Positions 1-12,000 of a stretch of DNA of 64,000 nucleotides are shown here, in pieces (within the stretch, counting starts at the first letter, position 1; each line of letters begins with the position of its first letter). The position numbers were made by a program, and so were the translations under genes. Under the pieces are notes generated by a model. It ran no database searches and was not told where the DNA came from. It was given only the letters and a program-made list of their open reading frames with translations. This stretch comes from Immersiella caudata (taxonomy: Eukaryota > Ascomycota > Sordariomycetes > Sordariales > Lasiosphaeriaceae), in NCBI GenBank assembly GCA_030512335.1, contig JAULSU010000002.1:4836001-4900000 (forward strand). Reading direction: 5' to 3'.

Positions 1-558
1 TTCGGCAGGGCTCATGATAAAGCGATAAAAGCCAGGGTGGACGTGAAGAGCCTGACCAAGAATGCAGTCGGGATGTTGTTGAAGATATATTTTCGAGGGA
101 TCTGACTCAACGGGGAACTACTGCACCTCGGGTTGCCTCATGGGCGGTGATTGGCCGCCGCTTTTTATGACGCACTTGTTCGGCGCATCGCCACAATTTT
201 GGTGCAATCCGTCCGGCCTCAGCGGGTCCTCAAATCCTCACTGGATCGACTAACAATTGTAGGAGTTCCCGCAGCAAGGACTTCTATCTATCATTGGTTA
301 CCAGCCAGTGTTCAAAACGTAACAAGAAGTACCTTGAGCGCAATCAGGCGGTGTTCTGCGGAAGATGACTCCCCGATTGCGGCTTCCAAGCCACCGACTC
401 CGCATCATTGGGCGCTCCTTCCCGACATGCAGCCTCCCAAAACATGCATCCAACGAGGAAACAGCCGTTCAAAACTCTAAATCAACCAACATCTCATCCC
501 ACCTCCGACCAATACATTCCCTAGCTCACCAATCCACTCTGCAGAAACACCCACCAAA
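1..558. other. Left-edge intergenic region / 5' flank of the hydrolase
   Basis: I see no supportable gene. Short open frames here have no recognisable motif. From about 480 onward the plus strand becomes rich in A, C and T (CCACC and CAAC runs), which is typical of a fungal 5' leader directly ahead of the ATG at 559. Confidence 0.5.
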
Positions 559-1628
559 ATGTTGGTCGACTTCTTAGCCTACTTCAACCGCATCAACCTC
601 GTCTACAAGACACTCGACGGCATCCCCTTCGAAGCCGCCGTGCTCATCCCCAAGTCCCTCACCCCGGACCCCGCCAAATCTTACCCGGTCCTCGTGCACT
701 TCCACGGCGGCGCACTCATCGTCGGGACTAACCCGGACCCATCTTTCTTCGCACGCTGGTAACTTCCCCTTCTCTCAATCCTCGAAAGTATATTCCTTGT
801 ACCATTAATTCTCAGGATCATCGAACTCACAACAACCACCCCCGCAATCCTCATCTCCCCCGCCTACCGCCTCCTCCCCGAATCCACCGGCGCCGACATC
901 CTCGATGACGTGTCTTCCTTCTTCACCTGGCTACACACTTCCTTCCCCTCTTCTCTTCGCTCTGCTTTCGCTTCGTCCCCGTCGGACTCCCCCGCACCGG
1001 ATCTCTCCCGCATCGCCGCAGTAGGCGAATCCGCCGGCGGATACCTCTCCATCCAAGCCGGGTTGCTATTCAATTCCCACGCTAAAATCCGAGCCGTGGG
1101 CGCGGCATACCCAGCTCAATATCCCGATGCGGTAGCGTATAACGCGAGGAAGTTAGGAAACGCAGAGGCGGAAAAGGTGGTAGATGGGTATTTGGAGAGG
1201 GTGAAAAGAGGGGAGATGCCAATGAGGGTGTCGTCGCCGTGGCCGGAGGGGAAGGAGTTGGTCGAGGCGATGTGCGTGACGGGGAGGCATCGGGAGATGA
1301 TGGGGGAGGATGAGAGGTTGAGTATTGGTGGGGCGACGAGGATTGCGAGGGAGGGGGGGTGGGATGTTCCGCCGGTATGGGTTATTCAGGGGGAGGATGA
1401 TGATTTGGTGAGTTTCTCTGTTTGGGTGGAAAATGGGTGGGATACTGACGGGTGCAGGTTCCGAAAGCTGGGGCGGATTTCGTGGTGGGGGAGATTAGGG
1501 AGGTGCTTCCTGGGGTGCCGGTCAAGTATACAGTTGAACCGGGACCGCATCTGCTTGACCTGGAGTGTAGGCTTGATGTGCCGTGGGTGAAGGAGGGGGT
1601 GGAGTTTATGCAGAAGCATTGGCTTTGA
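559..1628 (+). CDS. Alpha/beta-hydrolase fold-3 type esterase/lipase
   Basis: Three exons: 559-758, 816-1407 and 1458-1628 (introns of 57 and 50 nt, both GT..AG), giving 320 aa. The joins restore one continuous frame. Visible family hallmarks in order are the oxyanion-hole motif HFHGGALIVG near residue 50, the nucleophile elbow GESAGG (catalytic Ser), a late acidic turn EDDDLVP that supplies the Asp, and PGPHLL that supplies the His. This is the layout of fungal hormone-sensitive-lipase-like hydrolases, which cleave short-chain or secondary-metabolite esters. No signal peptide is evident (the start MLVDFLAYF is not a clean one), so it is probably intracellular. The substrate cannot be inferred from sequence. 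The length is normal for the family. Confidence 0.87.
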
Positions 1629-1664
1629 TCAGGAGTCATTAGTCAAGGTCAGCCGCGGTCGAGG

Positions 1665-2090
1665 CTATGGACTATTATCAGGAAGCGGTGGTACAAGACC
1701 CGCCAACATCCCCTCAGTGTCCTTGTTCTCCCGAGATCCATCATTACTGGCACGTCTTCTCTGGGGGTTGCCAGTGGGGAAGAAGCAGCCCTTGACGCCG
1801 ATCTTGTTCGCGCAGCAGACCCTGGCGAAGTTATGAATGGTGCAATGTCCTCCGGGCCTCGGCAAAAAGGGGTCTACGGCGCAGTCAGCAAGCGACACCC
1901 AAAACCTGTTGTGTACTGAGGGAAACTTACCGTGGGCACGAGTGGGATGGATACTGCAGTGCTTGACGCACCGACGATTGTGACGGTAGCCCTCACCATG
2001 AGACTTCATGCTTCTTCTCTTGGCCGGAGTGCAACAAGATTTGGCCGAGACAATCGTCGCCCCGGCCCTTTGTTCCGTTGAGCGAGACAT
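1665..2090 (-). CDS. Possible small Cys-rich protein (weak candidate)
   Basis: Model: exon 2090-1931, a 57-nt intron 1930-1874 (gtaagt..gccgtag), exon 1873-1665, giving 122 aa. In its favour are a perfect donor, a frame-preserving splice and a Cys-rich segment (SCC, RRCVKHC, GHC, RVCCANK, KGCFF) resembling small basic Cys-rich proteins. Against it: no signal peptide is seen at the proposed start, the upstream DNA is a long purine tract, and I recognise no family. The real start may lie on an upstream exon, or this may be a relic. I report it only because spliced Cys spacing looks better than the unspliced frame. Confidence 0.28.
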   Translation of the reverse strand: MSRSTEQRAGATIVSAKSCCTPAKRRSMKSHGEGYRHNRRCVKHCSIHPTRAHGKFPSVHNRFWVSLADCAVDPFLPRPGGHCTIHNFARVCCANKIGVKGCFFPTGNPQRRRASNDGSRENKDTEGMLAGLVPPLPDNSP

Positions 2091-2127
2091 TGGGGCGGTC
2101 CTGCGCAACAAAGTGTCTTGGGGGTGG

Positions 2128-2200
2128 AATGTGAAAACGAAGAGACGGAAAGAAAAAGAAAAAGAAGAAGCAGAAAGAAAAAAGAAAAGAGGACGGATAA
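2128..2200. repeat. Purine-rich low-complexity tract
   Basis: The plus strand is almost entirely A and G, with AAAGAAAAAG-like units. On the minus strand it reads as poly-Phe/Ser, so open frames through it are artefacts. Confidence 0.7.
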
Positions 2201-2796
2201 TACAACGACAAGAGTGAAACTTCACCCATGACGTGGGGAGGTATAGTTGGAATCTTTCATCAAAGTCTCTCCATGTATTGCTCTCACCTTTCTCCGCTGG
2301 TCCTTGCTCTTGCTCCAACCAGGGCTCTTTCCTTAAACGCATACATGCCAAGACTTGGCAAGGCGAAATACTTCGCTTCGATCCTGAAAATGGGTCGAGA
2401 TCTCGCACTTAAAAGCTAGGCGGCGGAAATTTCCACTGATCCATTGAAGCTTGAGTTCTGGGCCGCCAGGAGGAGGAGTGATATCCTGGCTCGAGTTTTT
2501 CAGCCCCCCAACTTGACCTGAAACGCAGGAAGCCAGCGCTCCGCGACTTTCTCTTGAACCTGATATTGGCTTTGCCATTAGGGGGCCTTGAGTCTCCCGA
2601 CAGGCTTGAAACACAAAGCGACCTGAACTCCAAGTTCTCAGGGTCCTTTTTGTCGTCCCCTCATCCCGCGGGCTTTCGACAAGATGCGGAAGGATTCAAC
2701 CCAGTCTGCCCAGCGCTCAATCTTCCAACCGAGTGCGATATGAAGTTTGATGCTGCGCCGTAGGGGTCCAAGCATCACCATGCCCTAAATGCGCGC

Positions 2797-3233
2797 GTGG
2801 TCGCCAGCTCGAATCCATCAACCACCATCGCAACTGAACGTGGAACCGACACATCAACTCCCCTGCCGTCAAGACCAGGTAACTCAGAAGGAGCCCCGTC
2901 CGGAATATCAACAGGAACCATCGCCGGAGCCGCCGTGGGCGCTCTCATAGGCGGCGCCCTCCTAGCATCCCCATCTTCTACTTCATCAGGAGAAAACGCC
3001 GGAGCCGCGGCGCCGCAGAACTACCCGCTACCGGACATGACGGGAACAGAAACAACGGGTATTACTCCAGCACGGGTCAGAGCTCAGCAGTGTCGGACAT
3101 GCCCGTCGGGTACTTCCCACCGACGCACGAGTTGCCGTAGCACGCGGGGCGCTATGAGATGGGGAATGGAGAGGATACGAGATTTGAGCTGCCGGGTCAG
3201 GACGTTACGGGGCGGGTTGTTCAGGCACGGTAA
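2797..3233 (+). pseudogene. Decayed Mid2/WSC-like single-pass membrane protein
   Basis: Frame 2797-~3055 encodes a Ser/Thr-rich stretch followed by a Gly/Ala-rich transmembrane segment (STGTIAGAAVGALIGGALL). That is the arrangement of many fungal cell-wall sensor or Mid2-like proteins. A frameshift near 3050 moves the reading to a second frame whose product ends like the cytoplasmic tails of such proteins, with HELP, GRYEMG and ELPG repeats. That frame also holds an in-frame TAG at 3138-3140 before the final TAA at 3231-3233. The extracellular N-terminal domain and start codon are not found. I infer a truncated, inactivated copy. The family assignment rests on composition and motif style only. 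Confidence 0.42.
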
Positions 3234-3937
3234 CAAGCCGCAGGATGGGAGTGAGCGAAGTTGAAGGAAGATGGTAATGGGGAGGGGGCTCTGTGGATTC
3301 AAAGACGTGGCTGCGGCCGCTTCCAGTTATGAGGGGTGAGCTTTCACTTGATTGATGACAGCGTTTTGGATTATGCATACTAGGTCAGAATGTACATATT
3401 GTCCAAGAATTGGAATAAGTGTATATTTGGTCATTACCTTGGTCTCCGTGGTGACGGCGTGACTCTCGGTGGCTGTTTGCATCCCGCGTCATTCAGTTTG
3501 CTCTCTCTTTGTATTCACAGCCACAATACTATTGTGGCCGAAACAAACACCAGCATTGATCTCACTGGCACATAACTTACGTCAGCTGTAAGCTCAGATG
3601 GGAACCAAATAGAGAAACGCTGAAGTGCTCGAAGAAACCAGCTCAACCTCACAACCTCAACTCAGACACAAACATCGATTCCAGGCAGTCTGGAAGTTTG
3701 GAAGAGAAACAGCATTTAGCTTCCAGCTGAATGATATGTATCCACGAGATCCGAGTCTACAAAATCAAATTGTACCCAACGCACGTGCAAGTGCAGTAGC
3801 AAAACCATGCATCTAAGAACCTTGACTCCAACCCCTGCAATGCGTAGTATCGCCGATGCTGACGGCCCCCAAGACTCCATATCCTACCATACCCTTGTAA
3901 CTCCTAACCCCGAGGCCTCCTTTTCAACGCCGAGGCC
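3234..3937. other. Intergenic, nothing recognised
   Basis: Short open frames only. It separates the decayed membrane-protein copy from the 3' end of the Zn2Cys6 gene. Confidence 0.5.
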
Positions 3938-6004
3938 TCACCGCAATGAGGCCTCAATCCTTCTCCCGGTATCAATCCCCAATCCATTTTCAGCCAATGA
4001 GGCCAAACTCCCGCTGCACCAAAATGCATCTCTCCTGGGATGTGCCCTCAAAAGGTTCACCGCCTCTTCACGCAGCGACGGTTCTGCACATCTCGAAGCA
4101 ACCGTGAACAATGCTAGCGTGGGTCCATGCTCCATCGTAAACACCTCCCTCGGCTGGTTGGAGAGCACCTCCTCGGCGAGTCGCACAATCTCTCGGCACC
4201 GCGGTGTTTCATCGTCGCCATTCGGAACTTGGTGAAGAAATGCACATGCTGAGTAGTACTGCAATAGTAATGATGTTGCTTGGAGATAGCTCGATCGGTC
4301 AGAGTCTGCACTCTCCATCGCAGCAGCACAGAGGGGCTTGAACGCCTCCATCCAGTGTCCGAGAGGCGTGTTGTCAGCAGTCTTGGTGTTGTTGGCCGCC
4401 ATGACCCGAAGCAGATGGTGTTGCGTCGAGTCCAGAGACCTCCGGGCCTCGAGCAGGTCCGAAAAAGGAGAAGTCGGCGTCTGGTAAGGCTGGGGTGGGC
4501 ACAGATAGACTCGTGAGGGACACCGCTGGGACGGGTGGACAAGTCGCGTCGTCCAGGTGAGGTACTCGAGGCGTTGGAAGACAAGGAGAATCTCTTCGTC
4601 CAGAACGAACGGGCTGGGAGACACGGCCCTTTGTTTCCCCTTTCCAGGGGCCGATGGCGAGGACAAGGTATCGTGCGAGCACATGAATTGCTCGACGATC
4701 ATCAGCCCGTGGTTGATGTGGTTGACAGCAGCATCACGACTGTCGTGAAGCATCTCGAAGCACGCGAAAAGAATGCAGGCGATAATGGCGACGCGTAGTG
4801 TGTAGTCGGAGTTGAGATCTTGTTGGAGTCGGACCAGGCGTAGTGCTCGGCCGTAGTAGGTGACGGCATGGTTGTAGTGTGAGTTGTTGCTCGTGGGCGT
4901 CGTTGGCGACCCCGAGATGCTGCTAAGGGATACGGCCTTCGCAAGTGCTCCAACCGCCAAAGCTGCATATCGGACAGCAGGTTCGGTACGGCCAAGCTGT
5001 GGTATTGTTTGGTTGAAAAGGGTCGCCGGGAAGAAGGAACCACTCAAATTTTCAGACAAACCTATCCAATGCTGGAAGTAACACTCCTCTCGCTGGCTCT
5101 CCGCAGCGCTATCTTCCCCTTCGACGTCCTCCATGAGATCGGGTGGGGGGCTGGGGAAGTCAATGTGCTTGGGCGTTGTCGCCGACTCGTCCGTGCCAGT
5201 CTGAGAGGAAGCCTGTGAGGAAGCCTGTGAGGAGGCCGGCGACTTTGACCTGTTTCTCCTGGACGGACTCTCGAGATGGTACCCCTCGCAGGAGCCCTGC
5301 CATTTCAGACAACGTTGGCACGCCGGCTTTGCTTCGTCGCACTTGACGTGACGTCTCCTACATGGCAGTGGTTAGCATTGACCTCAAGTGGTGAGGGAGG
5401 ATACCGAGTTTGGCACTCACTTGCCTGCGTGCCCAAACGTTAGCATCCCTTCCCTCTTTAATCAAACCCGCAGCGGTGCCTACTTACAAGTAATACATCC
5501 AGAGCGAACCTTGGGAACGCTGGCTCGGGTTGCTCGTGGTCGGTGTTGGAGGGTAAAGACGAACGACCTGGGGCCCCCTTTTCCGTCTTTATCCTGCGGG
5601 GTCCCAGGGATCGGCGTGGACGACCGAAGAGGGAAGGGGTCTAACTCGGGCATGGGCCAGGACATGGCGGGCGAAGCGGCGGTTGACGGGCGGGTACTGA
5701 TCGTATGTTGATGAGACAGGAAAGGCGTGTCGGGTGGTGCAGTAGATCGACCGCTGGCAAAATCGGGGGCATCCGCGCTTAAGTAGGGCGGCAGAGGGAG
5801 GCCCGCGTGTGTCGGGGAAGCGAGCATATCGCCGATGCTGCGCGTATGAGCGTCGTTGTCCAGTAGGAAGGTAGAGCCACTACCGTCCCAGGCCGTTGGG
5901 GTGGATCCTTCACAGGCTGCGGAGAATAGGAACAGTATGGTATGGGGATGCCTCAAGGGGGGGATGGAGAAAATAAATCTTGCCGCCTTGGGGCTGAAGA
6001 TCAC
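3938..6004 (-). CDS. Zn2Cys6 fungal transcription factor
   Basis: Preferred model: exon 1 6004-5488, exon 2 5424-5421 (4 nt), exon 3 5357-3938, with two 63-nt introns. The spliced protein contains a perfect binuclear zinc cluster: SGCITCK, then RRHVKCDEAKPACQRC, ending SCEGY, with spacing CX2CX6CX6CX2CX6C. A Ser-rich linker follows, then an approximately 400-residue helical regulatory domain of the fungal-specific type containing the EECYFQHWIGL and YAALAVGALAKAV segments. It is expected to be a nuclear DNA-binding regulator with CGG-type sites. About 170 Pro/Ser-rich residues precede the cluster. The start is uncertain: 6004 is the first Met, but Met60 (5827) is plausible, and a good 3' splice site (ttctccgcag) near 5915 could mean an upstream exon. 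The target pathway is unknown. A single 126-nt intron (5483-5358) would give the same protein. Confidence 0.86.
5358..5487 (-). other. Twin 63-nt introns flanking a 4-nt exon
   Basis: Intron A is 5487-5425 (donor gtaagt, branch tgctaac, acceptor cgcag). The micro-exon is 5424-5421 (GCAA). Intron B is 5420-5358 (donor gtgagt, branch tgctaac, acceptor tgtag). Both introns have textbook signals and identical length. Skipping the micro-exon from the same donor would place a stop directly in the zinc cluster. The alternative donor gtaggc at 5483 bypasses the micro-exon without changing the protein. Confidence 0.65.
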
Positions 6005-9000
6005 GGAGTCGAGACTTTATGACTGCCTTGAACATATGGCCGTGAGCAAGACATGGGCAAGCCAGGGCAGCGCTAGTTATTGGGCCGGAGATAGCCACTG
6101 TGATCTCGCCCAGCCCGGGGTAGCCCGCACGGGAAGCCGTTATGTGCTCCGGGCGACCGGGTGCCGCCCTGCCATTCGCTGCCAGGTCGTTTAGTAAATA
6201 GGAAAGGTGGTTGGGGGGTGGGGATATCGCGCAATGGGGCCATGGGGAGGGGGAGGGGGAGGGGGAGGGGGGTGGATGGCGCCAGGGGTGGCACTGTCCC
6301 AGAGGCGATCAGGGAGGGGGACTTGCTGAGAACCGTGTATGAGCGACGGCGAAGGACCGAACACTGCAATTAGAAACCGGGACGGTCTTACTACGGGAGC
6401 CATTAGGAAAAGGGGGGGGGGGGTGACGCTGTCGTCTCCGGCCGATGCATTGTGGCTGCTTGGTCCACGTCCCGGCGTTGCATTCAGCCCTACCACGAAC
6501 GGGTGATAGCACGTCCCCGACGACATTGAAGTGTGATGCTAGGGGCAAATCTGGCGTGGCCGACGTACCTAGAACGGGAACCTATTCGCCGGTGTCGCTG
6601 CCGATGTGCCCTGTAATACAGCGGGTGGGCCGCTGACCGCGCGGGGAAACATCGCGTCCAAATAGCGTGGTGGTGCCGTCGCCACTTGGACACCGACGAC
6701 CCCCTGGTAAAGTTGTTGCCTGGCTGCTACCGAGAGATCGTGCGGACATGCGGGAAGGTGGGGCCTACGGTGCGGACATGCGGCCGAGGATGGGGCCCAA
6801 TGGCATCGCTGCCGCCAAAAACTTTTTGCCCTCAGACTTGGCTCGTCAGGGCGAAAACGGCTGGGAAGGTCGGGTGCTCAATGACGAGCCGCAGGCCAAG
6901 CGACCATCGACTGGAAACAACGGTGAGCGACTCGGCGCGGCATCCCATCGAGGGCCATTTTTGTCAATTGATGAAAGAATCCATCCCTGATGCACCATGC
7001 TGCACCATTGTTTGTCAGCTAACGTAAGCCATCCACTAACATGTCCGGACGTAGATAGGCACCTGATAAGTGCACTCTCCCGATCGGTGGCCTCCGACGC
7101 GCTGCATCGCGCGCGACGGGTGTGAACTTGACCCGTCAAAAATCCCACAAATGGAGTCATCCCGTCGTCTTCGGGCGAGAAGAAAACCCAAGAGTCAACA
7201 TCAGATCATGACCCTGTCGACGTCGACGATAGCTCGCAGGCACAGACACTGCAATGCGACGTTGTGACATTGCGGAGGAGATGGCTCATTGCGGTTTTTG
7301 GCGAATTGGCTTTTGGTGTGCGGGAAACGCCAAGCTCCGGTGGGGCACTGCACAGGCCAGCTGGACAAGGGGTCCTAGAATTTTGGAACAAGTCGAACCA
7401 CTCGCTCACAGCGCTCGAGCTCCTTCTCCCGATGATCTCCCCAGAAGCCACCGCAACAACCACATCTCTCGTCACCGGGGGCCAGATTTTGACGCCGCCC
7501 AAACGAAACAACATGGATCAATTTCAACCTCCAATTCGTCAATTCCAGCAATTTTGGCATCGAAAAATTCTCGTGCCACCTCCTCAACGAATTTCCTCTG
7601 GCCAGAGATCCACCTCAGGCAGCCAAGATACAGTCGCGACTGCCGGAATTGCACCCAAACTTTACCAAATCCTCTAACTAGATTCATGCAAGGACGGAAG
7701 CTTGAGGCCACATCTAACCCGACTTGAGAAAAAACTACGCGACCGGGAAACGCCTGCCGAGGCATCCTCCCCATGATCAAGTGATTGAGCCGCAAAACAC
7801 CATGCGCCACATCACACTGCACACCCTACAGGGGTGTCTCATTCCATCCCACGAGAAGTGCAGTGACGGCTGCCGATGGGGTGGATGCAAGGACGGGATC
7901 CCGTCGCAGAACCACACATGATGCACGCACGCCGTACAAGAGCCAACCCTGAATTTGGGGTGGACTCGGAAGGGGGGAAGCTACATGCGGATGAGGTAGG
8001 TGCAGGGCTTGGGCTACTGCAGTGCTCAGACGTGGCACCTTGATTCCGCGCCACGAGATGAGAGAGACAGAGAATGCGCCCTGACCCGTGTTTGAAGGAT
8101 CATGCAGCCCTGCGAGGCCTCATCTCGAAACCTGTCCCTTCACACTATGCGGAGTGATAGTGCCCGCTGACAAAGAAGAGCACAAATTTTGGATTTTTAT
8201 AGATCTGGTTATCAAGATGGGGGACCCACACGCTGGGCCACGGCGCAGCCCTACCGCGCCCGCCGACGTTTCAATGCTACCTTCTTGTTTAAGCGGGGTT
8301 TTCAGCAGCTAAGTGTTTGGGCATTTTGAAGCTGCGCCGCCATTGGTTCCCGGTTTTTAACCAAGCTTATGAGCAATGTTTGGCGAATAATTCTCGGTAA
8401 GGAATCACGAAGTCAAGCCCGGCTACCCCACTAGCCATTGGCAGTCATTGGCAGCTAGCAGACCGCCCTACGACCCCATCTTCGTCCCGTGTTCCCTGCC
8501 ATGACACCTACACTAGCCTAGCTCGTAGATCGTCTCATCTCCTTGACTTCGCTTGGACTCGCCCGATTCAAGGCAGCAGCTTTCTGGCAGCGTCAACTTC
8601 GAGCCGAGGTCGAAAGAGTTTTCCATTGTCGTTGAGCAAAGCCGAATACGGAGTAAGGAACGTCTCTCTGCGGCGTTATCGCGATGCGGCGAGGCTCGTT
8701 CTGCAGGGGAGGGGAATGTTCCACGTGGCTCAGGACTTGCATCTTCGATCTGGTAACCGGGGACAGGGAGGTGGGGCCGGTGGACAGACAGTTCGACAGT
8801 GTCAACGTGTTGGACTGGTGGAGGGAAGCTTGACGCGCCCAAATCGACCGCGACTAACAGGCGCAGGAGGGACCCACTCTGGAGCGCCTGGGAGCAGGCC
8901 TCCGGCGCCGCAAGCGAAATGCAGTGCCGGTTGCCTAAGAAAACCACGACCGCCCCTGGAAACTTAGGGCTGTAAGCACGCGCTTACTTCGACGTCGCTC

Positions 9001-12000
9001 GCTGCTTGTTGGTTCGGAACAGCCCGACGGCGGCTAGGTTCATGCAAAGGTCTGATCTGCTTGCCCAGCATCCTCGGGGATAGAACTTCAGCCGCCCGTC
9101 GCCTAATGACGGCACCGTGGATCCGTTTGTGGTTCAGTGTCCACTTGGCGCGAACCTGGATCCCTGGTATCAGCTCCCAGGCATCACTCTTCTCCTAAGG
9201 GTGAGGCCTCAGCTCCTGCCTGAGTCAATCTCCAGTTCAACCTTCTGACTTGGGGGAAAGCCTGAGCCCACTCAGAACGCACCCATTCCATCCAGGATTT
9301 CCAGATCAGCCAACCCCGCTGCGTGTCTTTCGTCGGTAGGGTGAGGTGGGTCCATGAGGGCGTGTGAGTGGTATGCACAATACCAAGCCACCAAGGCTTT
9401 GGATTTTTGGATTCGTGGCTGCAAGCCTTAAATAAACGCAGCGTTATAAAAAAACACAAACACCAAGGCCCCGTGTTCGAACAAAGTGGGTATCGATGCC
9501 TTTTTCACAAGCCAAACAAAACAACAAACGGCCGTATCCTGAAAGTGGCTTTTCGGCGTCAAAATGACCTCAACGGAGGAGGCCTGGCGGGCCGGCACTC
9601 AAACCTTGAGCCAGAATAAAACCACCTCTCCTCTCCCCCTTTCCGTTTCGCAATTTTCTTCCTCATCAACAACCTCGCCAATCCAGAAGCAACAACAATA
9701 AGATGATTAATACGCCAGTTTCTCACACGCGCACCATTTTCCGGCCGTTGCCGGTGCCGCCACTGCCGGCCCCAAGAGAACCCCCAATTGACCATGCATG
9801 GTTAGCAGCGGTGTCGCAGTTACCCGTAGTGTCAGGCAATTCATGCAACTTACCATCCCTCATGCTTCAGGCTTCTTCCCCAGCGCTGTGGCGCACCCGG
9901 TGTAACCTGCCAAGCATCGCCCGAGGTACCGTCTGTATGGCGCATGCCTGTATTGACGACGTTTGTCTTCGAGAAGGACTCGGGCTAGCCGAAGCTGCCA
10001 TGCAGCACAACAGCTATTCATCTGGTGCAGCGGCCGACGAGTCCTCGATGACGGCCGAACTGCAAAGAAGGTGTCTAATTTGCACCCACGGCATGGTGTA
10101 GGCAATGGTAGACGCGTCGTGCAGTCGGTGTCGCGGGGCGGCACCTGCGGGGCCCGGACTCTCCGGTTCTCCAACGGAACGGGTCCGCCCCGCATCGGAG
10201 GCTTGCCACCCGGTAAAATCCTAACGCCGAAACCACGGCAAAGACATCAAAATGCCAAGCCATCAGGCCAGGACGAACTCGGGTAGTGTGTAGGTAACAC
10301 AAGAACAACACCCCGACAGCCCGGTTCCTTACCAGGGTTTTTCGAATGAATTCCCATCGGGCGATGGGGGATGAGAAAGGAGTTGTCAAGAAATCGGCAG
10401 TTGCGCGTAATGCCATTCGTGCGCGTACTCGATTGAGCTGCACGATCAAAGTCTGGAGAAGCTTAGCAGAGCCAATACAATCAACTGTCAGAGATTAGAA
10501 ATAAATTGGAACAACTCCACTGGCTCGTTCATCTTCCCCAACTTTCTGCCATGGCCAAAGCCGTGATAGCTCGGCCATCGCCCCAACAACTTGACAGCTT
10601 TTCAGGTCAACCATGTGACATGAAAGTGGCCGACTGCTAAAGCAACCGCACGGTACGCAGCAAAACCGTGTGATGAAGTGGCGAACATCATGGCAAAGCA
10701 ACGTGCTCGTAAACGCAAAATGTTTGAGGCGCCAACGCGCGGTTGTCTGAGCCTGGATAAGACTGGTGTTGCCACTCGCCGGCGAAATCCGCGTCACCGT
10801 TTCGTTCCCGATGCCGATAATTGGTGATGAGCACTTGAAAATCATATCGCATCGTGCTGCTGGCCGACATGCTTCGCCATTCCCGATAGCGGAGCTTCCA
10901 GCCAGTCGTGCCAGTTCAGCAGACGTCGCCTGTGTCCCAAATTGGAAATCTCTTCGTGTCAATCGGTAAGGGTGCGGATAGCAGTGTCTCAACCACTTCA
11001 GGATCTGGGTTGGCTTGGTGTACAGGGCCCACGCCGATCGAAGCCGTTGGCGTGCAACTAATTCTAGAATTCCAGTTAGCTACATGGCCTTTACGACGCG
11101 ACAGATTGAGCCACAACGCCGCCTGGGTCACATTTTGCGCTGGGAGCTCACTGGTGAGAAACCCAGAGAGATGGTTCGCCCCTGAACTGGCGGAAGCAAT
11201 CAGAAGTTCAACTGACAACCTCATGGAAGGACTGAACCCCTACCTACCGGGATGGGTGCCATGTATAGCGGTTCAATGAATCTGATGGACTTGGCCGCCT
11301 CACGGCGTACATGACCCGCGTCGCGAGCCCCAGGAAGGTCGGCCCGTAAAGTTCGCTGTCGATCGGTTGCGGATGAGGTGGTGGAGTGAGATTCATGGTC
11401 AAATGTGCCCGGCTTCACATCCAGCAAGTTGCGGGGGTGTCGCGGAAAGCGAGACGTCGGAAAATAACGCGAGATATTGCCAAGACGCGTATTCTCGACG
11501 AGTCACTGAAGAAGAGTTGGCGGATTCCCCAGTTGTTCATCGATGAGTGGTTGTTAAAGGGCGAGTCCTGGCCAGAGGGTGTTCATGTTGCGGGGAAGAA
11601 ATTTCGATGCTGTTGCCCGAATCTGCCCACCCTTCTAGTATGGACGTGACAGCAGACTGCAGACGGTCGGGTGCTTGGCCGATCGAAAAGATAACTCCTC
11701 GGGGGGCGTCGGGCCGTTGGTCCCTGCAGGCTTGCTCTGGGGCTTCTTCCGACAAAGCTGGAAGGCACGTTCCGCACACCGCCACCATGCAGCACTCCGA
11801 CGCCGAATAGAGAGGGCGTCTAGAACATGCCTGAAAACGATATTCTTGGACGCTGGTTTCGAATGCGTCATTACTGGCGCTCCCGAACACCTAGGTATCG
11901 AAATTTCCTCCACCCCGTTGACGGACAAGGCACAACCTAATGGTTCAACGTCATACACCGCCCATGAAGCCTTTCTTCGTTTAGTAGTGCTAACATATGT

